A model generated the notes under the pieces. That model did not search any database, was not told the origin of the DNA, and saw only the letters and a program-made list of their open reading frames with translations. This document shows, piece by piece, positions 1-10,212 of a stretch of DNA of 64,000 nt. This DNA is from Rhizocola hellebori (GTDB lineage: Bacteria; Actinomycetota; Actinomycetes; Mycobacteriales; Micromonosporaceae). The stretch spans positions 144,562-208,561 of the forward strand of contig NZ_BONY01000007.1 in the NCBI RefSeq assembly GCF_016862955.1. Reading direction: 5' to 3'. The translations under genes and the position numbers were made by a program. Positions within the stretch are counted from its first letter, which is position 1; every line of letters starts with the position of its first letter.

Positions 1-3000
1 TGGCGCGCGTTTGCGCGGATGGCGGCATCGAGTATCTCGGGCGTATCGACAGCCAGCTAAAGGTCCGCGGTGTGCGCATCGAGCCGGCCGAGATCGAGGA
101 CGTGCTGCTGGGCTTTCCCTCCGTACACCAGGCCGCGGTCACCGCACACATTGACTCGCTGGTGGCGTTGGTGCGCCTGGACAACGATTGCGAGGTCGCT
201 CAGCTGCGGGAGCACGCGCGCGTGTTTCTCCCCTCCGCACTCGTGCCGTCGATGTTCGTGCGTGTTGACGAGTTGCCGCTAAGCCCGAGCGGAAAGGTCG
301 ACCGGCGCCGACTCGGCGCCCTAGTGCGGTCCTCTACCGATGCCCTTTCCGGGCGGCCGCCCACGAGCCCCAGCGAGTTGCTGGTGGCGCAAGCGTTCGC
401 CGAGTTGCTTCCGGTCACCCCCGGCTCGGTCCACGACGACTTCTTCGCGCTCGGTGGGCACTCCATGACGGCCACGGCACTGCTGCACAGGTTGGGACAG
501 CGCACCGGGATGTCGGTAGGGCTGCGCGACCTGTTCGCCGCGCCGAGTATCCAGGCGCTGGCCGGCCTGCTGGATGGAAGGCTGCACGGCGCAAGTGAGC
601 TTTCCACGGCGGACGTCGTCCTGACGCCACGCCCGCATGAGTGGCACGACCCGTTTCCTCTAACCGAGGTGCAGCAGGCGTACTGGATCGGGCGCAACGC
701 CGACCTTGTGCTCGGCAACGTGGCAACCCACGCCTACTTCGAAATCGACACCACCGGGCTGGATGTGGTGCGGCTGGAATCGGCGATCCGCGTGCTCGTC
801 GATCGTCATGGCGCTCTTCGCACCGTGATCCTGGAGTCGGGGCAGCAACAGGTGCTGCGCGAAGTACCGCCCTACCAGCTGGCCACCCTCGATTTGACTG
901 ACACGCCCGACGACCAGGCCGCGCTGCGCGACGTTCGTGACTCTATGTCGCACCAGGTGCTTGCCGCCGATCGGTGGCCGCTGTTCGACATTCGCGCCAG
1001 CCTGCGCACCGGTGACCGGCAGCGGTTGCACGTGAGCATCGACGCGCTCGTGGCCGATGCCTACAGCGTGCAACTGCTCACCTCCGAGCTCGCCCTGCTC
1101 TACCATCGCCCACAGACCGAGCTGGCCCCGCTGCAGTTGACATTCCGCGACGCCGTGGTGGCCCAAGCCGAGACTTTGGGGCAGCCCGGCTACGAAGGTT
1201 CCCTGGCCTACTGGCGGGAACGGCTGGCCGACCTGCCGAGCGGTCCGGAGCTGCCGTTGAGCCGGTCCCCGGAATCGGTCTCCCAGCCGCGATTCCAGCG
1301 CTGGGCACACAAACTCGACGCGGACCTGTGGCAGGCGCTGGTGGCCCGTGCCGCCACCGCAGGCGTGACGCCGTCAGTGGCCGTGCTGGCCGCATTCACC
1401 GAGATCCTCACGACGTGGAGCCGGCATCCGCACTACGCGGTCATGCTGACCCTGTTCAACCGGCGCGGGGACCACCCGGATCTGTACCGGATAGTCGGTG
1501 ACTTCACCTCGGTGACACCACTTGAAGTCGATCACCGTGAGCAGGAGTCCTTCATCGCACAGGCCCGAGCGATCCAGGGTCGCATGTGGACGGACTTGGA
1601 CCACCGCGCAGTCGGCGGGATCACGGTGTTGCGGGAGTGGGCACGCTCGCGCGGCGGGCGCCCGGGCTTGCTCGCACCGGTCGTGTTCACCAGCAATCTC
1701 GGGCTGCCCGACGACTCGGCCGCCACAGAACTGCCGCCGCTGGGTCAGATCGAGTACGGCGTTACCCAAACCCCGCAGGCCTACCTCGACCACCAGGTAG
1801 CGGAGGCGCCCGACGGTCTGATCCTGCATTGGGACGCGATCGCCGAACTGTTCCCGCCGGCCCTCATCGACGACATGTTCAACGCCTACGTCCACCTGCT
1901 CACCGCGTTGGCCGACGGCACCCGGGCGTGGGACGAACCGGTGCGTGGATTGCTGCCGCCCGAGCAGTCCGCTCGCCGCGCGCAGGTGAACGCGACCGCA
2001 TGCGCGGTGACCAAGGCGACGCTGCCGACATTGTTCGCCGCTTCGCTTGCGCGGCACCCAGAGGCCCCAGCGGTCATCACCTCGTTCGGGCAGTTGAGCT
2101 TCCGTGAGCTCGCCGACCGGGCTGGCGGGGTCGCGCGAATGGTGGAGGAGCGTGGCGTCAAACCCGGCGACCTCGTGGGCGTTTCCGGGCCAAAAGGCTG
2201 GGCCCAGGCCGCGGCCGTGCTCGGCGTGACAGCGGCCGGAGCCGCCTACGTGCCGCTGGAACCCGACCTGCCCGACAGCCGGCGGCGGCTTCTGGTGGAA
2301 CAGACCGGCGTACGCATCGTGCTCGACGCCTCGGACGTCGAAAACGCTGGCGCTGCTCCGCTTCGCGGCAACCCGGCGGCTACCGACCTCGCCTACGTCA
2401 TCTTCACGTCAGGCTCCACCGGTACCCCCAAAGGGGTCATGATCGACCACCGGGGCGCGGTCAACACCATCGAGGACATCAATCGGCGCTTCGGAATCGG
2501 CCCGGCCGACCGGGTGCTCGGGTTGTCCTCATTGAGCTTTGACCTGTCCGTCTACGACTTGTTCGGGATCTGGGCGGCCGGCGGCGCTGTCGTGCTGCCC
2601 GACCCGGACCGGCTACGCGACCCCAGACACTGGCTGCAGTTGCTGCGCACCGGGCAGGTGACGGTGTGGAACACCGTTCCCGCACTGCTCGACCTGGCCC
2701 TGGAGTACGCCGAAACCGCACACGCGCCGGAGCTTTCGCAGCTGCGCGTGGTCATGCTCAGCGGCGACTGGATTCCCGTCGGCCTGCCAGACCGCCTGCG
2801 GCGCAAGGCACCGAGCGCGCAGGTGATCAGCCTTGGCGGCGCTACCGAGGCGTCGATCTGGTCGGTCTTCCACCGTATTGGCGAGGTGGATCCGGCCTGG
2901 CCGTCGATTCCCTACGGCCGACCGCTGGCCAACCAGCGAGTCTATGTGCTTGACCACCGATTCGAGCCCCGGCCCGAATGGGTTCCAGGTGAGCTTTACC

Positions 3001-5054
3001 TTGCCGGTACCGGTCTAGCGCTGGGCTATCTCGATGACCCGGTCCGAACGGACGCGCAATTCATCAACCATCCACGCACCGGCGAGAGGCTCTACCTCAC
3101 CGGTGACATCGCCCGCGCACGACCCGAAGGTGAGCTTGAATTCCTGGGCCGCGAGGACGCCCAGGTCAAGATCAGCGGGTTCCGGATAGAGCTTGGCGAA
3201 GTCGAGGCCGCCATGCGCGCCGTGGACGGCATCACAGCGTGCGCGGCCACGGCCGTAGGCCCCCGCACGGGCGATCGCCGCCTGGCCGCGTTCTTCGTGG
3301 GGCAGGCAACGGAGCAGGACGTACGAGCCGCGTTGCGACAGGCTCTACCCGGTTACCTTGTGCCGACAACGGTGCGGCGCGTTGACGCCCTGCCGCTGAC
3401 CGCTCAGGGCAAGGTAGATCGCTCCGCGCTCGCCACGTTGAGTGAAGCCACGCCTGCGGCCGCGCCGGCGATGCCCCCACCGGATGAACTCGTGTCGAAG
3501 TTGGCGGCCACCTGGGCTGTCGTGCTCGGCGTCGAATCGGTGGACCTCGACGACAATTTCTTCAACCTCGGCGGCACGTCACTGGTGGCAATACGCCTGC
3601 TGCTTCGGCTGGAGGCCGAAATCGGCCGCAAGGTGTCACTCGGCCGGCTCTACGAAGCTCCGACGCTGCGCGAGCTGGCGCTGGCCATTAGCCAGGCACA
3701 GACGACAGTTGACGGCAGGGTGTCGCTGCCAGCCGATCCCGCACGGCGCTATGAGCCGTTCCCGCTGACGTCGGTGCAGGAGGCCTACTGGATGGGCAGG
3801 CGGTCGACGATGACGCTGGGCGGCGTGTCGACCCACAGCTACGTCGAGCTGGATGTCGCCGGACTGGATGCGGACGCGCTGGAGAGTGCGGTCAACAGGC
3901 TCGTCGGACGGCACGACGCTCTGCGCACCATCGTGCAGCCGGATGGAACCCAACGCGTGCTGCGGGAGGTGCCACGATTCCAGGTGCACCGAACCGATGT
4001 GGGTGCCGATCTTGAAAGCATCCGCGAGCGCATGTCACACCGCGTATACGACACCAGTCAATGGCCGCTCTTCGACATCGCGGTGTCGCGTTTGGACGAC
4101 GACACTTCACGTATGCATGTCAGTGTGGATCTGATCATTGCCGACGCGCTCAGTTTCAACATCATGCAACAAGAACTGCTGGCGTATTACGACAACGATT
4201 CTGCGCCGCTGCCGGAACTTGGGTGTACTTTCCGCGACTATCAGAGCGCGATCAACGCTGGCCGCAACGCTCCCGGACGCCGTGCCGCCGAGCAGTATTG
4301 GCGTTCCCGGGTGCCCGCTCTGCCCGCAGCGCCACCGCTGCCCATGGCGCGCAGGCTTTCTGAGCTTTCCAGTCCGCGCTTCGCGCGGCTGGAGACCCGC
4401 CTGTCCCGCGCCGACCTGGCACGGCTGCGTGAGCACGGCTCTGCCCGTAATCTCACCCCCTCTGGTCTGCTGTGCGCCGGATACGCCGACGTGCTGGCGA
4501 TGTGGAGCCAGACCAGCCGGTTCATCATCAACCTGACCACGTTCAACCGGCTGCCATTGCACCCGGACATCGATGCAGTGGTGGGCGACTTCACCTCGAC
4601 GACACTGCTTGCGGTCGACGCGACCGGTGCGACGTTTACCAAGCGGGCCCAGGCGATGCAGCAGCAGATCTTCCGCGACCTGGAGCATCGCGAGTTCAGC
4701 GGGGTCGATGTGCTGCGCCTGATCCGCCGGGACCCGAGTCGCCGCGACAACGCCTTCGCGCCGGTGGTCTTCACCAGCATGCTCCTGCCGGCCGTGAGTC
4801 CGGACCGCCAACGCGTGCCAACGGGCCGTGCCTGGCCGGCGCAGGTCGCCTACAGCGTGAGTCAAACCCCGCAGGTCCTTCTGGACTTCCAGGTCTACGA
4901 GCACGACGGCGGCCTGGTGCTCACCTGGGACTACGTGGCTGAAGCCTTCCCGGACGGGATGGTCACGGACATGTTCGACGCCTACGGGCGGATCCTGCGC
5001 TCATTGGTCACCGACAGCGAATATTGGGAAGTAGGTCCGGGATGGACACGATGA
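1..5054 (+). CDS. NRPS, BlmIV-like: (A)-T-Cy-A(Cys)-T-Cy, 5' end outside window
   Basis: Reading frame is open from base 3 and enters in the middle of an adenylation domain (YLGRID, KVRG), so the gene starts left of the window. Domain order: C-terminal A part (to about 330), carrier (Ser of LGGHS at 462-464), heterocyclisation domain Cy1 with DxxxxDxxS at 1041-1067, complete A domain (TSGSTG near 2410, SFDLSVYDLFG, GGATEASIWS), carrier (LGGTS Ser at 3579), and Cy2 with DxxxxDxxS at 4128-4154. The A domain's SFDLSVYD, LSGDWIP and GGATEASIW segments are those of cysteine-activating domains (inference from family knowledge). Two Cy domains with one Cys A domain followed by an A-T-Ox protein is the BlmIV/BlmIII arrangement that builds the bithiazole of bleomycins. 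The first module's substrate cannot be read. It heads a long overlapping operon. Confidence 0.93.
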   Translation, partial: ARVCADGGIEYLGRIDSQLKVRGVRIEPAEIEDVLLGFPSVHQAAVTAHIDSLVALVRLDNDCEVAQLREHARVFLPSALVPSMFVRVDELPLSPSGKVDRRRLGALVRSSTDALSGRPPTSPSELLVAQAFAELLPVTPGSVHDDFFALGGHSMTATALLHRLGQRTGMSVGLRDLFAAPSIQALAGLLDGRLHGASELSTADVVLTPRPHEWHDPFPLTEVQQAYWIGRNADLVLGNVATHAYFEIDTTGLDVVRLESAIRVLVDRHGALRTVILESGQQQVLREVPPYQLATLDLTDTPDDQAALRDVRDSMSHQVLAADRWPLFDIRASLRTGDRQRLHVSIDALVADAYSVQLLTSELALLYHRPQTELAPLQLTFRDAVVAQAETLGQPGYEGSLAYWRERLADLPSGPELPLSRSPESVSQPRFQRWAHKLDADLWQALVARAATAGVTPSVAVLAAFTEILTTWSRHPHYAVMLTLFNRRGDHPDLYRIVGDFTSVTPLEVDHREQESFIAQARAIQGRMWTDLDHRAVGGITVLREWARSRGGRPGLLAPVVFTSNLGLPDDSAATELPPLGQIEYGVTQTPQAYLDHQVAEAPDGLILHWDAIAELFPPALIDDMFNAYVHLLTALADGTRAWDEPVRGLLPPEQSARRAQVNATACAVTKATLPTLFAASLARHPEAPAVITSFGQLSFRELADRAGGVARMVEERGVKPGDLVGVSGPKGWAQAAAVLGVTAAGAAYVPLEPDLPDSRRRLLVEQTGVRIVLDASDVENAGAAPLRGNPAATDLAYVIFTSGSTGTPKGVMIDHRGAVNTIEDINRRFGIGPADRVLGLSSLSFDLSVYDLFGIWAAGGAVVLPDPDRLRDPRHWLQLLRTGQVTVWNTVPALLDLALEYAETAHAPELSQLRVVMLSGDWIPVGLPDRLRRKAPSAQVISLGGATEASIWSVFHRIGEVDPAWPSIPYGRPLANQRVYVLDHRFEPRPEWVPGELYLAGTGLALGYLDDPVRTDAQFINHPRTGERLYLTGDIARARPEGELEFLGREDAQVKISGFRIELGEVEAAMRAVDGITACAATAVGPRTGDRRLAAFFVGQATEQDVRAALRQALPGYLVPTTVRRVDALPLTAQGKVDRSALATLSEATPAAAPAMPPPDELVSKLAATWAVVLGVESVDLDDNFFNLGGTSLVAIRLLLRLEAEIGRKVSLGRLYEAPTLRELALAISQAQTTVDGRVSLPADPARRYEPFPLTSVQEAYWMGRRSTMTLGGVSTHSYVELDVAGLDADALESAVNRLVGRHDALRTIVQPDGTQRVLREVPRFQVHRTDVGADLESIRERMSHRVYDTSQWPLFDIAVSRLDDDTSRMHVSVDLIIADALSFNIMQQELLAYYDNDSAPLPELGCTFRDYQSAINAGRNAPGRRAAEQYWRSRVPALPAAPPLPMARRLSELSSPRFARLETRLSRADLARLREHGSARNLTPSGLLCAGYADVLAMWSQTSRFIINLTTFNRLPLHPDIDAVVGDFTSTTLLAVDATGATFTKRAQAMQQQIFRDLEHREFSGVDVLRLIRRDPSRRDNAFAPVVFTSMLLPAVSPDRQRVPTGRAWPAQVAYSVSQTPQVLLDFQVYEHDGGLVLTWDYVAEAFPDGMVTDMFDAYGRILRSLVTDSEYWEVGPGWTR

Positions 5055-7558
5055 ACTCGGCAGTTGCGGCCATGGTCTCGCCCAGCCAGGCCAACCTGTG
5101 GCAGCGAGTCAACCAAACGCCCGAGGTCCCCGCCACTACACCCGCCGCGCTCCTGCTCGACATCGCCAGCCGCCGTGCGGACAGGCCCGCCGTGATCACC
5201 GGCCAGCGCGAGCTGACATACGCCGAATTGCTTGGCCTGGCTCAAACCGTTGCGGCGCATGCGCCCGGACCAGTGGTGATCTGCGTCGAGCCGGGCTGGG
5301 AGCAGGTTGTCGCGGTCGTGGCCGCTCTGGTCGGTGGACAGCGCTTTGTCGTGGCGAGCCCGGACGCGTCACAGTCGGCCAGGTGGGGGCAGCTTGCGTC
5401 AATGCCAGGCGGCCTGGTGCTTACGCAGAGCTGGTTGGAGAACCGGCTGCGCTGGCCGGAGGGGACCCAGCGGATCTGCCTGGACAGCGTCCAGCCTGAG
5501 CGCAGCGAGGCCAGGCAACAGCTCGTCGATCCGGCCAGCGTCGCCTGCCTGGCACCACATCCGATTACGCACGATGGACTGGCCACGCCGATCACCGACC
5601 TGATTGAACGGTTCGGTCTCGGCCACGACGACCGGCTGCTCGCGGTATGTCCGCTGGGCGACGAAGTTTCGATCGCGGCCATCCTGATGATGTTGCTCTC
5701 CGGCGGTGCGGTGGTCGTGCCTGACGACATCGACCTGCGTACCCCTGCGGTATGGGTGGATCTGATGCTTGAGCATCGGGTCACCGTCTGGCATTCGCCG
5801 CCGGCCCTCGCCGGTCTGCTTGCCGAGCATCTGCACCAGCGCGGCGACGACCGTCCCGAACAGCTGCGAATCGTGATGCTGGGCGGGGAACCGTTCCCGC
5901 TGTCGCTGGCAGGCTGGCTGCGCCGGGCGCTCGGCGACCAGCCGCGCCTGGTCAACTTGGGACCGGGTGCCGGAGCCGGGATCTGGTCGACCTGCTATGA
6001 ACTCGACGAGCCGGATGCGCGCAGGGGCCATCTTCCGATTGGAGCGCCACTTGCGGCGACCTCAACCTACATCCTCAGCGACGCACAATTGCCGTGCCCG
6101 GCCTGGGTCAACGGACGGCTGCACCTAGGTGGCCGGCTTCTGGCACCGAGCGATCAGGACCCGACGGAGGCAATGGGCGAGACCGTAGTCCGCACCGTGC
6201 ACAGCGGACGCTTGCTGCCCAACGGTGTGCTCGAGCTCGGCGGCGAAGACGACACGCGCATCACCGTTTCCGGGCACACCTTCAACCTGCGTGACATCGA
6301 GGCGGCGCTTGCCACCCATGAGGACGTTTTGCATGCGGCGGCCGTCGCGGCTGGCGAAAGTTCGGTAGCGTTCGTCAAAGTCGCACCGGGCAGGCAGGCC
6401 ACCGGTCCGCAACTGCTGGACTACCTGCGCACCAAGATGTCTCCGTACCTGCTGCCCGAGCGGATCGAGACCGTGGGGTCGTTCCCGCTCACCCCCTCCG
6501 GCCGCATCGACCGCGCTGCGCTTGCCGCACGAGTCGAGACCCACCCAGCGACCACCACGACGCCGGCACCTATCGCTCTTGGCGTCACGAACAGTGACTT
6601 GATCGAGCGCGCCTGCGCGCTGGCCGCTCAGATTCTGGACGTGGCTGACGTGGCACCGGACATGAACCTGTTCGACGTCGGCGCCACGTCCGTGCAGCTG
6701 GTCCGGATCGCGGTGCGGGCCGAGGTCGAGCTGAAGATCAAGGTCGATGTGGAGGAGCTGCTGCGCTTCCCGTCTATCGGTGTGCTGGTGAGCTCCGGGC
6801 GTCCAGAAGGCGACGCTATCGATGCGAGCCAATGGATTGACGAAGGCGTCATCTTCGACCCGCTGGAGCGCATCGCGTTCAAAGAGCGCCGGCCAGGCGT
6901 GCGGCACCAGCTCACCGAGGTGGCAGGAATCCCGCTGGCGGATGGCGAAACCGGCGATCTGGCCCGCAGGCGCACACACCGGCGTTTCCAAATCGAGCAA
7001 CCGGTGCCGCAGCAGGCACTGGCGCACCTTCTGGGCCACCTGCGCCGCCTGGACGATGCGGATGAACCCAAGTACGCCTACCCGTCAGCGGGCAGCCTCT
7101 ATCCCGTGCAGGCCTACCTCACCGTCAACGCCGGCCGTGTCGAGGGCATCGACGAGGGTTCCTACTACTACCACCCCGAGCTGCACCGGATCATCCCGCT
7201 TGCGCCGGGCGCCCAGGTGGACGCCAAGGCACACGCCTGGGTCAACCAGGCCGCTGCCCGCGATGCTGCCTTCTCGCTTTATCTGGTGGCGGACCAAGAC
7301 GCGATCGCGCCCATGTATGGCACGCGGTCGCGCGACTACGCACTGATCGAAGCGGGCGCTATGTGTCAGCTCCTGATGGGCGCTGCGGCCGGATGCGGGC
7401 TGGGGCTGTGCCCGGTCGGCGAGATGGACGATACCGTGCTGCGTGAACCGTTGCGGCTCAAAGAGAGCCATGCTCTGCTGCACACCCTGCTGGGCGGCCT
7501 GCCGGCCGAGCTCGACACCGCCGAGGCCGAAATGCTGGCCCGGATGGGTTCACGATGA
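5042..7558 (+). CDS. NRPS, BlmIII-like: inactive A - T - FMN oxidase (thiazoline to thiazole)
   Basis: 838 residues. The N-terminal 500 residues have the length and order of an A domain but lack the ATP-binding TSGSTG motif, the NxYGPTE-like motif is LGPGAGAG, and the final catalytic Lys is Arg (SGRIDR), so it should not activate an amino acid. A carrier follows (FDVGATS), then a nitroreductase/SagB-type FMN oxidase (YPSAGSLYPVQ, GAMCQLLMGAAAGCGLGLCPVG). This matches BlmIII, in which the preceding protein's Cys A domain loads the carrier in trans and the oxidase aromatises thiazoline. ATG at 5042 overlaps the previous stop by 13 bases and has GGAAGTAGG upstream; ATG at 5051 is a second option. 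Confidence 0.92.
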   Translation: MDTMNSAVAAMVSPSQANLWQRVNQTPEVPATTPAALLLDIASRRADRPAVITGQRELTYAELLGLAQTVAAHAPGPVVICVEPGWEQVVAVVAALVGGQRFVVASPDASQSARWGQLASMPGGLVLTQSWLENRLRWPEGTQRICLDSVQPERSEARQQLVDPASVACLAPHPITHDGLATPITDLIERFGLGHDDRLLAVCPLGDEVSIAAILMMLLSGGAVVVPDDIDLRTPAVWVDLMLEHRVTVWHSPPALAGLLAEHLHQRGDDRPEQLRIVMLGGEPFPLSLAGWLRRALGDQPRLVNLGPGAGAGIWSTCYELDEPDARRGHLPIGAPLAATSTYILSDAQLPCPAWVNGRLHLGGRLLAPSDQDPTEAMGETVVRTVHSGRLLPNGVLELGGEDDTRITVSGHTFNLRDIEAALATHEDVLHAAAVAAGESSVAFVKVAPGRQATGPQLLDYLRTKMSPYLLPERIETVGSFPLTPSGRIDRAALAARVETHPATTTTPAPIALGVTNSDLIERACALAAQILDVADVAPDMNLFDVGATSVQLVRIAVRAEVELKIKVDVEELLRFPSIGVLVSSGRPEGDAIDASQWIDEGVIFDPLERIAFKERRPGVRHQLTEVAGIPLADGETGDLARRRTHRRFQIEQPVPQQALAHLLGHLRRLDDADEPKYAYPSAGSLYPVQAYLTVNAGRVEGIDEGSYYYHPELHRIIPLAPGAQVDAKAHAWVNQAAARDAAFSLYLVADQDAIAPMYGTRSRDYALIEAGAMCQLLMGAAAGCGLGLCPVGEMDDTVLREPLRLKESHALLHTLLGGLPAELDTAEAEMLARMGSR

Positions 7559-8565
7559 GCACAAATCCGCTGGGCATCGCCCGCCGTCAGCCGGTTGCCA
7601 CCTCGGCGGCCGATCAGGTCGTGCCTACCGGAACACACAGGCTGCCCTACGAAGTCCACCCGTCGGCCGGCGTCGACCTGGCCGAGTGGGCGCGCGGCAA
7701 CTCTTCCACGGTGGACAACTGGCTGCACCGCTATGGCGCGGTGCTGTTCCGCGGCTTCGACGTCGGCCTCGACCGGTTCGCGGCAACCGCGGCGGCGCTG
7801 GCCGGTCCGCCGCTTCCGTATAGGGAGCGCTCCACGCCGCGCACCGAGTTGGCCGAAGGCGTGTACACCTCGACCGAGTACCCGGCCGACCAGCCGATCG
7901 CGCTGCACAACGAGAACGCCTATCAGCGCAGCTTTCCAGCCCGGCTGGTGTTCGGCTGCGTCACACCATCGGCATCCGGTGGTGCGACACCGCTGGCCGA
8001 CTGTCGAAAAGTATTGGGCCGCATCGACCGAGCGGTCGTGGACACCTTCCAGCGCAGGCAGGTGCGCTACACACGCCACTTCCACGAGAGTGTTGGCCTG
8101 TCCTGGCGCGAGGTGTTCGGCGAGTCCGATCCCGGCCGCGTCGACGAATACTGTGCCGCACAGGACATCGCCACCGACTGGCGTGACGGTCAGCTGAGCA
8201 CCGTGCAGGTGCGGCCCGCGACGGCGCGGCATCCGGCCACCGGTGAGCTGACGTGGTTCAACCACGTCAACCTCTTCCACCCCTCGGCGCTGGCTGAACC
8301 GGTACGCGAGGCGCTCGTCGCCCAATACGGACAAGACCGGCTGCCCCTCGACGTCTGCTACGGCGACGGTTCAGCCATCGAAAACGATGCCCTGGCAAGC
8401 ATTCGCGCTGCCTATGCCGCCGAGACGGTCGCCGTGCCGTGGCGCGAAGGCGACGTCCTGCTGGTGGACAACGTGCTCGTCGCACATGGCCGTGAACCAT
8501 ATCAAGGGCCGCGCCGGATCGTGGTCAGTATGGGCGGCACCCTGTGGCATGGCGGTGCCCCATGA
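7555..8565 (+). CDS. TauD/SyrP-like Fe(II)/2-oxoglutarate hydroxylase
   Basis: 336 residues. TauD-like fold signs: LHNENAY (His-x-Glu, metal ligands) and a distal VAHGREPY-RRIVVSM segment carrying the second His and the 2-oxoglutarate Arg. GAVLFRGFDV near residue 65 and NHVNLFHPSAL are typical of SyrP-like enzymes that hydroxylate a carrier-bound amino acid, often Asp or His at the beta carbon. In a bleomycin-like cluster a beta-hydroxy amino acid is expected, so this or the AspH-like gene at 12478 could make it. The start codon overlaps the preceding stop (ATGA), so translation is probably coupled. Confidence 0.85.
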   Translation: MSTNPLGIARRQPVATSAADQVVPTGTHRLPYEVHPSAGVDLAEWARGNSSTVDNWLHRYGAVLFRGFDVGLDRFAATAAALAGPPLPYRERSTPRTELAEGVYTSTEYPADQPIALHNENAYQRSFPARLVFGCVTPSASGGATPLADCRKVLGRIDRAVVDTFQRRQVRYTRHFHESVGLSWREVFGESDPGRVDEYCAAQDIATDWRDGQLSTVQVRPATARHPATGELTWFNHVNLFHPSALAEPVREALVAQYGQDRLPLDVCYGDGSAIENDALASIRAAYAAETVAVPWREGDVLLVDNVLVAHGREPYQGPRRIVVSMGGTLWHGGAP

Positions 8566-9617
8566 TTGTACGTGCGCTCAGGCTCACCGGTGTGGTTGAC
8601 GACGCTCGCCTGCTGGCGGCCGTGCGGGAGGCGACCACTTCGCTGGAGTTGTTGACCGCGCCCTCCATCGGTGCCGACACAGCGGCCGACGACACGCATT
8701 GCCTGAAGATGCTTGCTGCACAACGCGAGCGGTGTTTGGTGCAGCTGTACCGCCTGCCCAACAGCGACACCGAGGACCATGTCGTGCTCGCTGTCGCCGC
8801 TGATCCGATGGTGCTAGACCTGCGTTCGGCCTACCTGCTGCTGGGAGCGGTGATGCAGGCCTACTTCGGGCGGTTCCGAGCGATTGAGTATCCGTCGTAC
8901 ACCGAGGCCGTGGGCGGCATCGACAACCGTGTGGCACCGTCGCGGGCTGCCTTGTGGGCCCGCCGCGTCGGCGCATGGCCACGGCGGTGGCCAACGGCGG
9001 ACGTTGACAACGACCTTCACGTCCCGTTCCCCACCTGGGCCAAGCTGTGCGGGATCGGGGACTACATGGGCAACCACAGCTCGATCACGGTGATAGCCCT
9101 GCTGGCGTGGTGGCTGCGATTCCAGGCCGGCCGCGTGGAGCCTGCGACGTTCCTGGCAGAGCTCGACCTGCGCGAGTACCACGGCCTCGGCTCGGTCATC
9201 GGACCGCTGACCGACCGGATCGCCTTCCAAGTCGACGTCACGCCGGAGATGTCGTTTCGGGAGCTGGTGCGTCGATGCCATGCCGGTGTGCTCGACGCGG
9301 TGGTGCATTACGTGCCGTTCCAGGTGGTGCGCGAGCTGCCATGCTGGCCCGGCTGTGATGTCGCCGTCCACTACTGCCGGACGCCGCCGCTGAGCTCGGC
9401 CACCCGCGGTGAGGAAACACTGGAGCGTCTTGGCCTGTCCATTGAGCTGTTCCACGAAGGGGCACTGGCACGGCTGACCGGTCACACCCCCGACGCGGCC
9501 TTGTCTGTCGACGTCGCCGAGTCCGGCGATGGGGTAGAGCTCATCGGTATCCCTCTCGAAATTTCGGTCATCGACAAGGTGATCGCCGATCCTGATATCC
9601 CGCTGGCACGACTGTGA
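8562..9617 (+). CDS. Condensation-domain-like protein lacking HHxxxDG
   Basis: 351 residues. The sequence follows a condensation domain ([16 protein letters not shown] and [17 protein letters not shown] match the later C-domain motifs), but where HHxxxDG should be there is [12 protein letters not shown], so the catalytic His pair is missing. It may be a structural or recruiting partner, or a decayed free-standing C domain of the kind found in bleomycin clusters (BlmII-like). It overlaps the upstream gene by four bases (ATGA) and is followed after seven bases by the MbtH-like gene. Function is unproved. Confidence 0.7.
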   Translation: MIVRALRLTGVVDDARLLAAVREATTSLELLTAPSIGADTAADDTHCLKMLAAQRERCLVQLYRLPNSDTEDHVVLAVAADPMVLDLRSAYLLLGAVMQAYFGRFRAIEYPSYTEAVGGIDNRVAPSRAALWARRVGAWPRRWPTADVDNDLHVPFPTWAKLCGIGDYMGNHSSITVIALLAWWLRFQAGRVEPATFLAELDLREYHGLGSVIGPLTDRIAFQVDVTPEMSFRELVRRCHAGVLDAVVHYVPFQVVRELPCWPGCDVAVHYCRTPPLSSATRGEETLERLGLSIELFHEGALARLTGHTPDAALSVDVAESGDGVELIGIPLEISVIDKVIADPDIPLARL

Positions 9618-9624
9618 GGAACGC

Positions 9625-10212
9625 ATGACCGACGAAGAATTCGACGATACGACCGTCTACCGCGTCGTGATGAATCACGAGGAGCAGTACTCGATCTGGC
9701 CCTCCGATCGTGACCTTCCCGCCGGTTGGCGAGATGAAGGCACGAGCGGCCCAAAGGCTGCCTGCCTCGCTCACATCGAAGAGGTCTGGACCGACATGCG
9801 CCCGCTGAGCCTGCGCAAGTTCATGGAGGAAGTCGCTTCGACGCCTCCGCCACCGGAGCAGGACGAGCCGGAGGACGACGGCGAATCGCTGGTGTCGCGC
9901 CTTTCCACGGGCGAACATCCGGTCGAGGTGACGATCCGGCCCGAGCGCACAGCCGCCGCGCTGCGCGAGGCCATCGAGCGAGGTTACGTCTTCATCCGCT
10001 TCACGCAGACCGAGGGCGGCACCGAACTCGGGGTGCGCCTCGACCTGTCCGCGTGCGACCTGGGCGGCGCTGACTTCGACACGGCCACAGGGCATGTCGC
10101 CCTGGCGGGAGACCTCACGCTCGACTTCGAACCTGTCCGGTGCATCGCTGACATCGATCTGGCCACGATGACCGGCTTCGGCCATCTGACGGCCAGCGAG
10201 CACGCGGCATGA
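9625..10212 (+). CDS. MbtH-like protein with an extra C-terminal domain
   Basis: 195 residues. Residues 10-70 are MbtH-like: [24 protein letters not shown], and an [10 protein letters not shown] segment standing for the usual YIExVWTDMRP. MbtH-like proteins bind A domains and help them fold and work. Typical family members end near residue 70; this one continues through an acidic Pro-Glu-Asp linker (about 75-90) into about 105 residues I do not recognise, rich in beta-strand-like stretches ([21 protein letters not shown]). RBS GAGGAACGC precedes the ATG. Stop overlaps the next ATG. Confidence 0.85.
   Translation: MTDEEFDDTTVYRVVMNHEEQYSIWPSDRDLPAGWRDEGTSGPKAACLAHIEEVWTDMRPLSLRKFMEEVASTPPPPEQDEPEDDGESLVSRLSTGEHPVEVTIRPERTAAALREAIERGYVFIRFTQTEGGTELGVRLDLSACDLGGADFDTATGHVALAGDLTLDFEPVRCIADIDLATMTGFGHLTASEHAA

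Noticed and set aside
5042..6540. A functional adenylation domain in the BlmIII-like protein
   Set aside because: The ATP loop, the GPTE motif and the final Lys are all missing, as in BlmIII itself.
9640..9830. Frameshifted or chimeric MbtH gene
   Set aside because: The frame is open and continuous from the MbtH part through the extra domain, with normal codon use, so it is treated as a true fusion.
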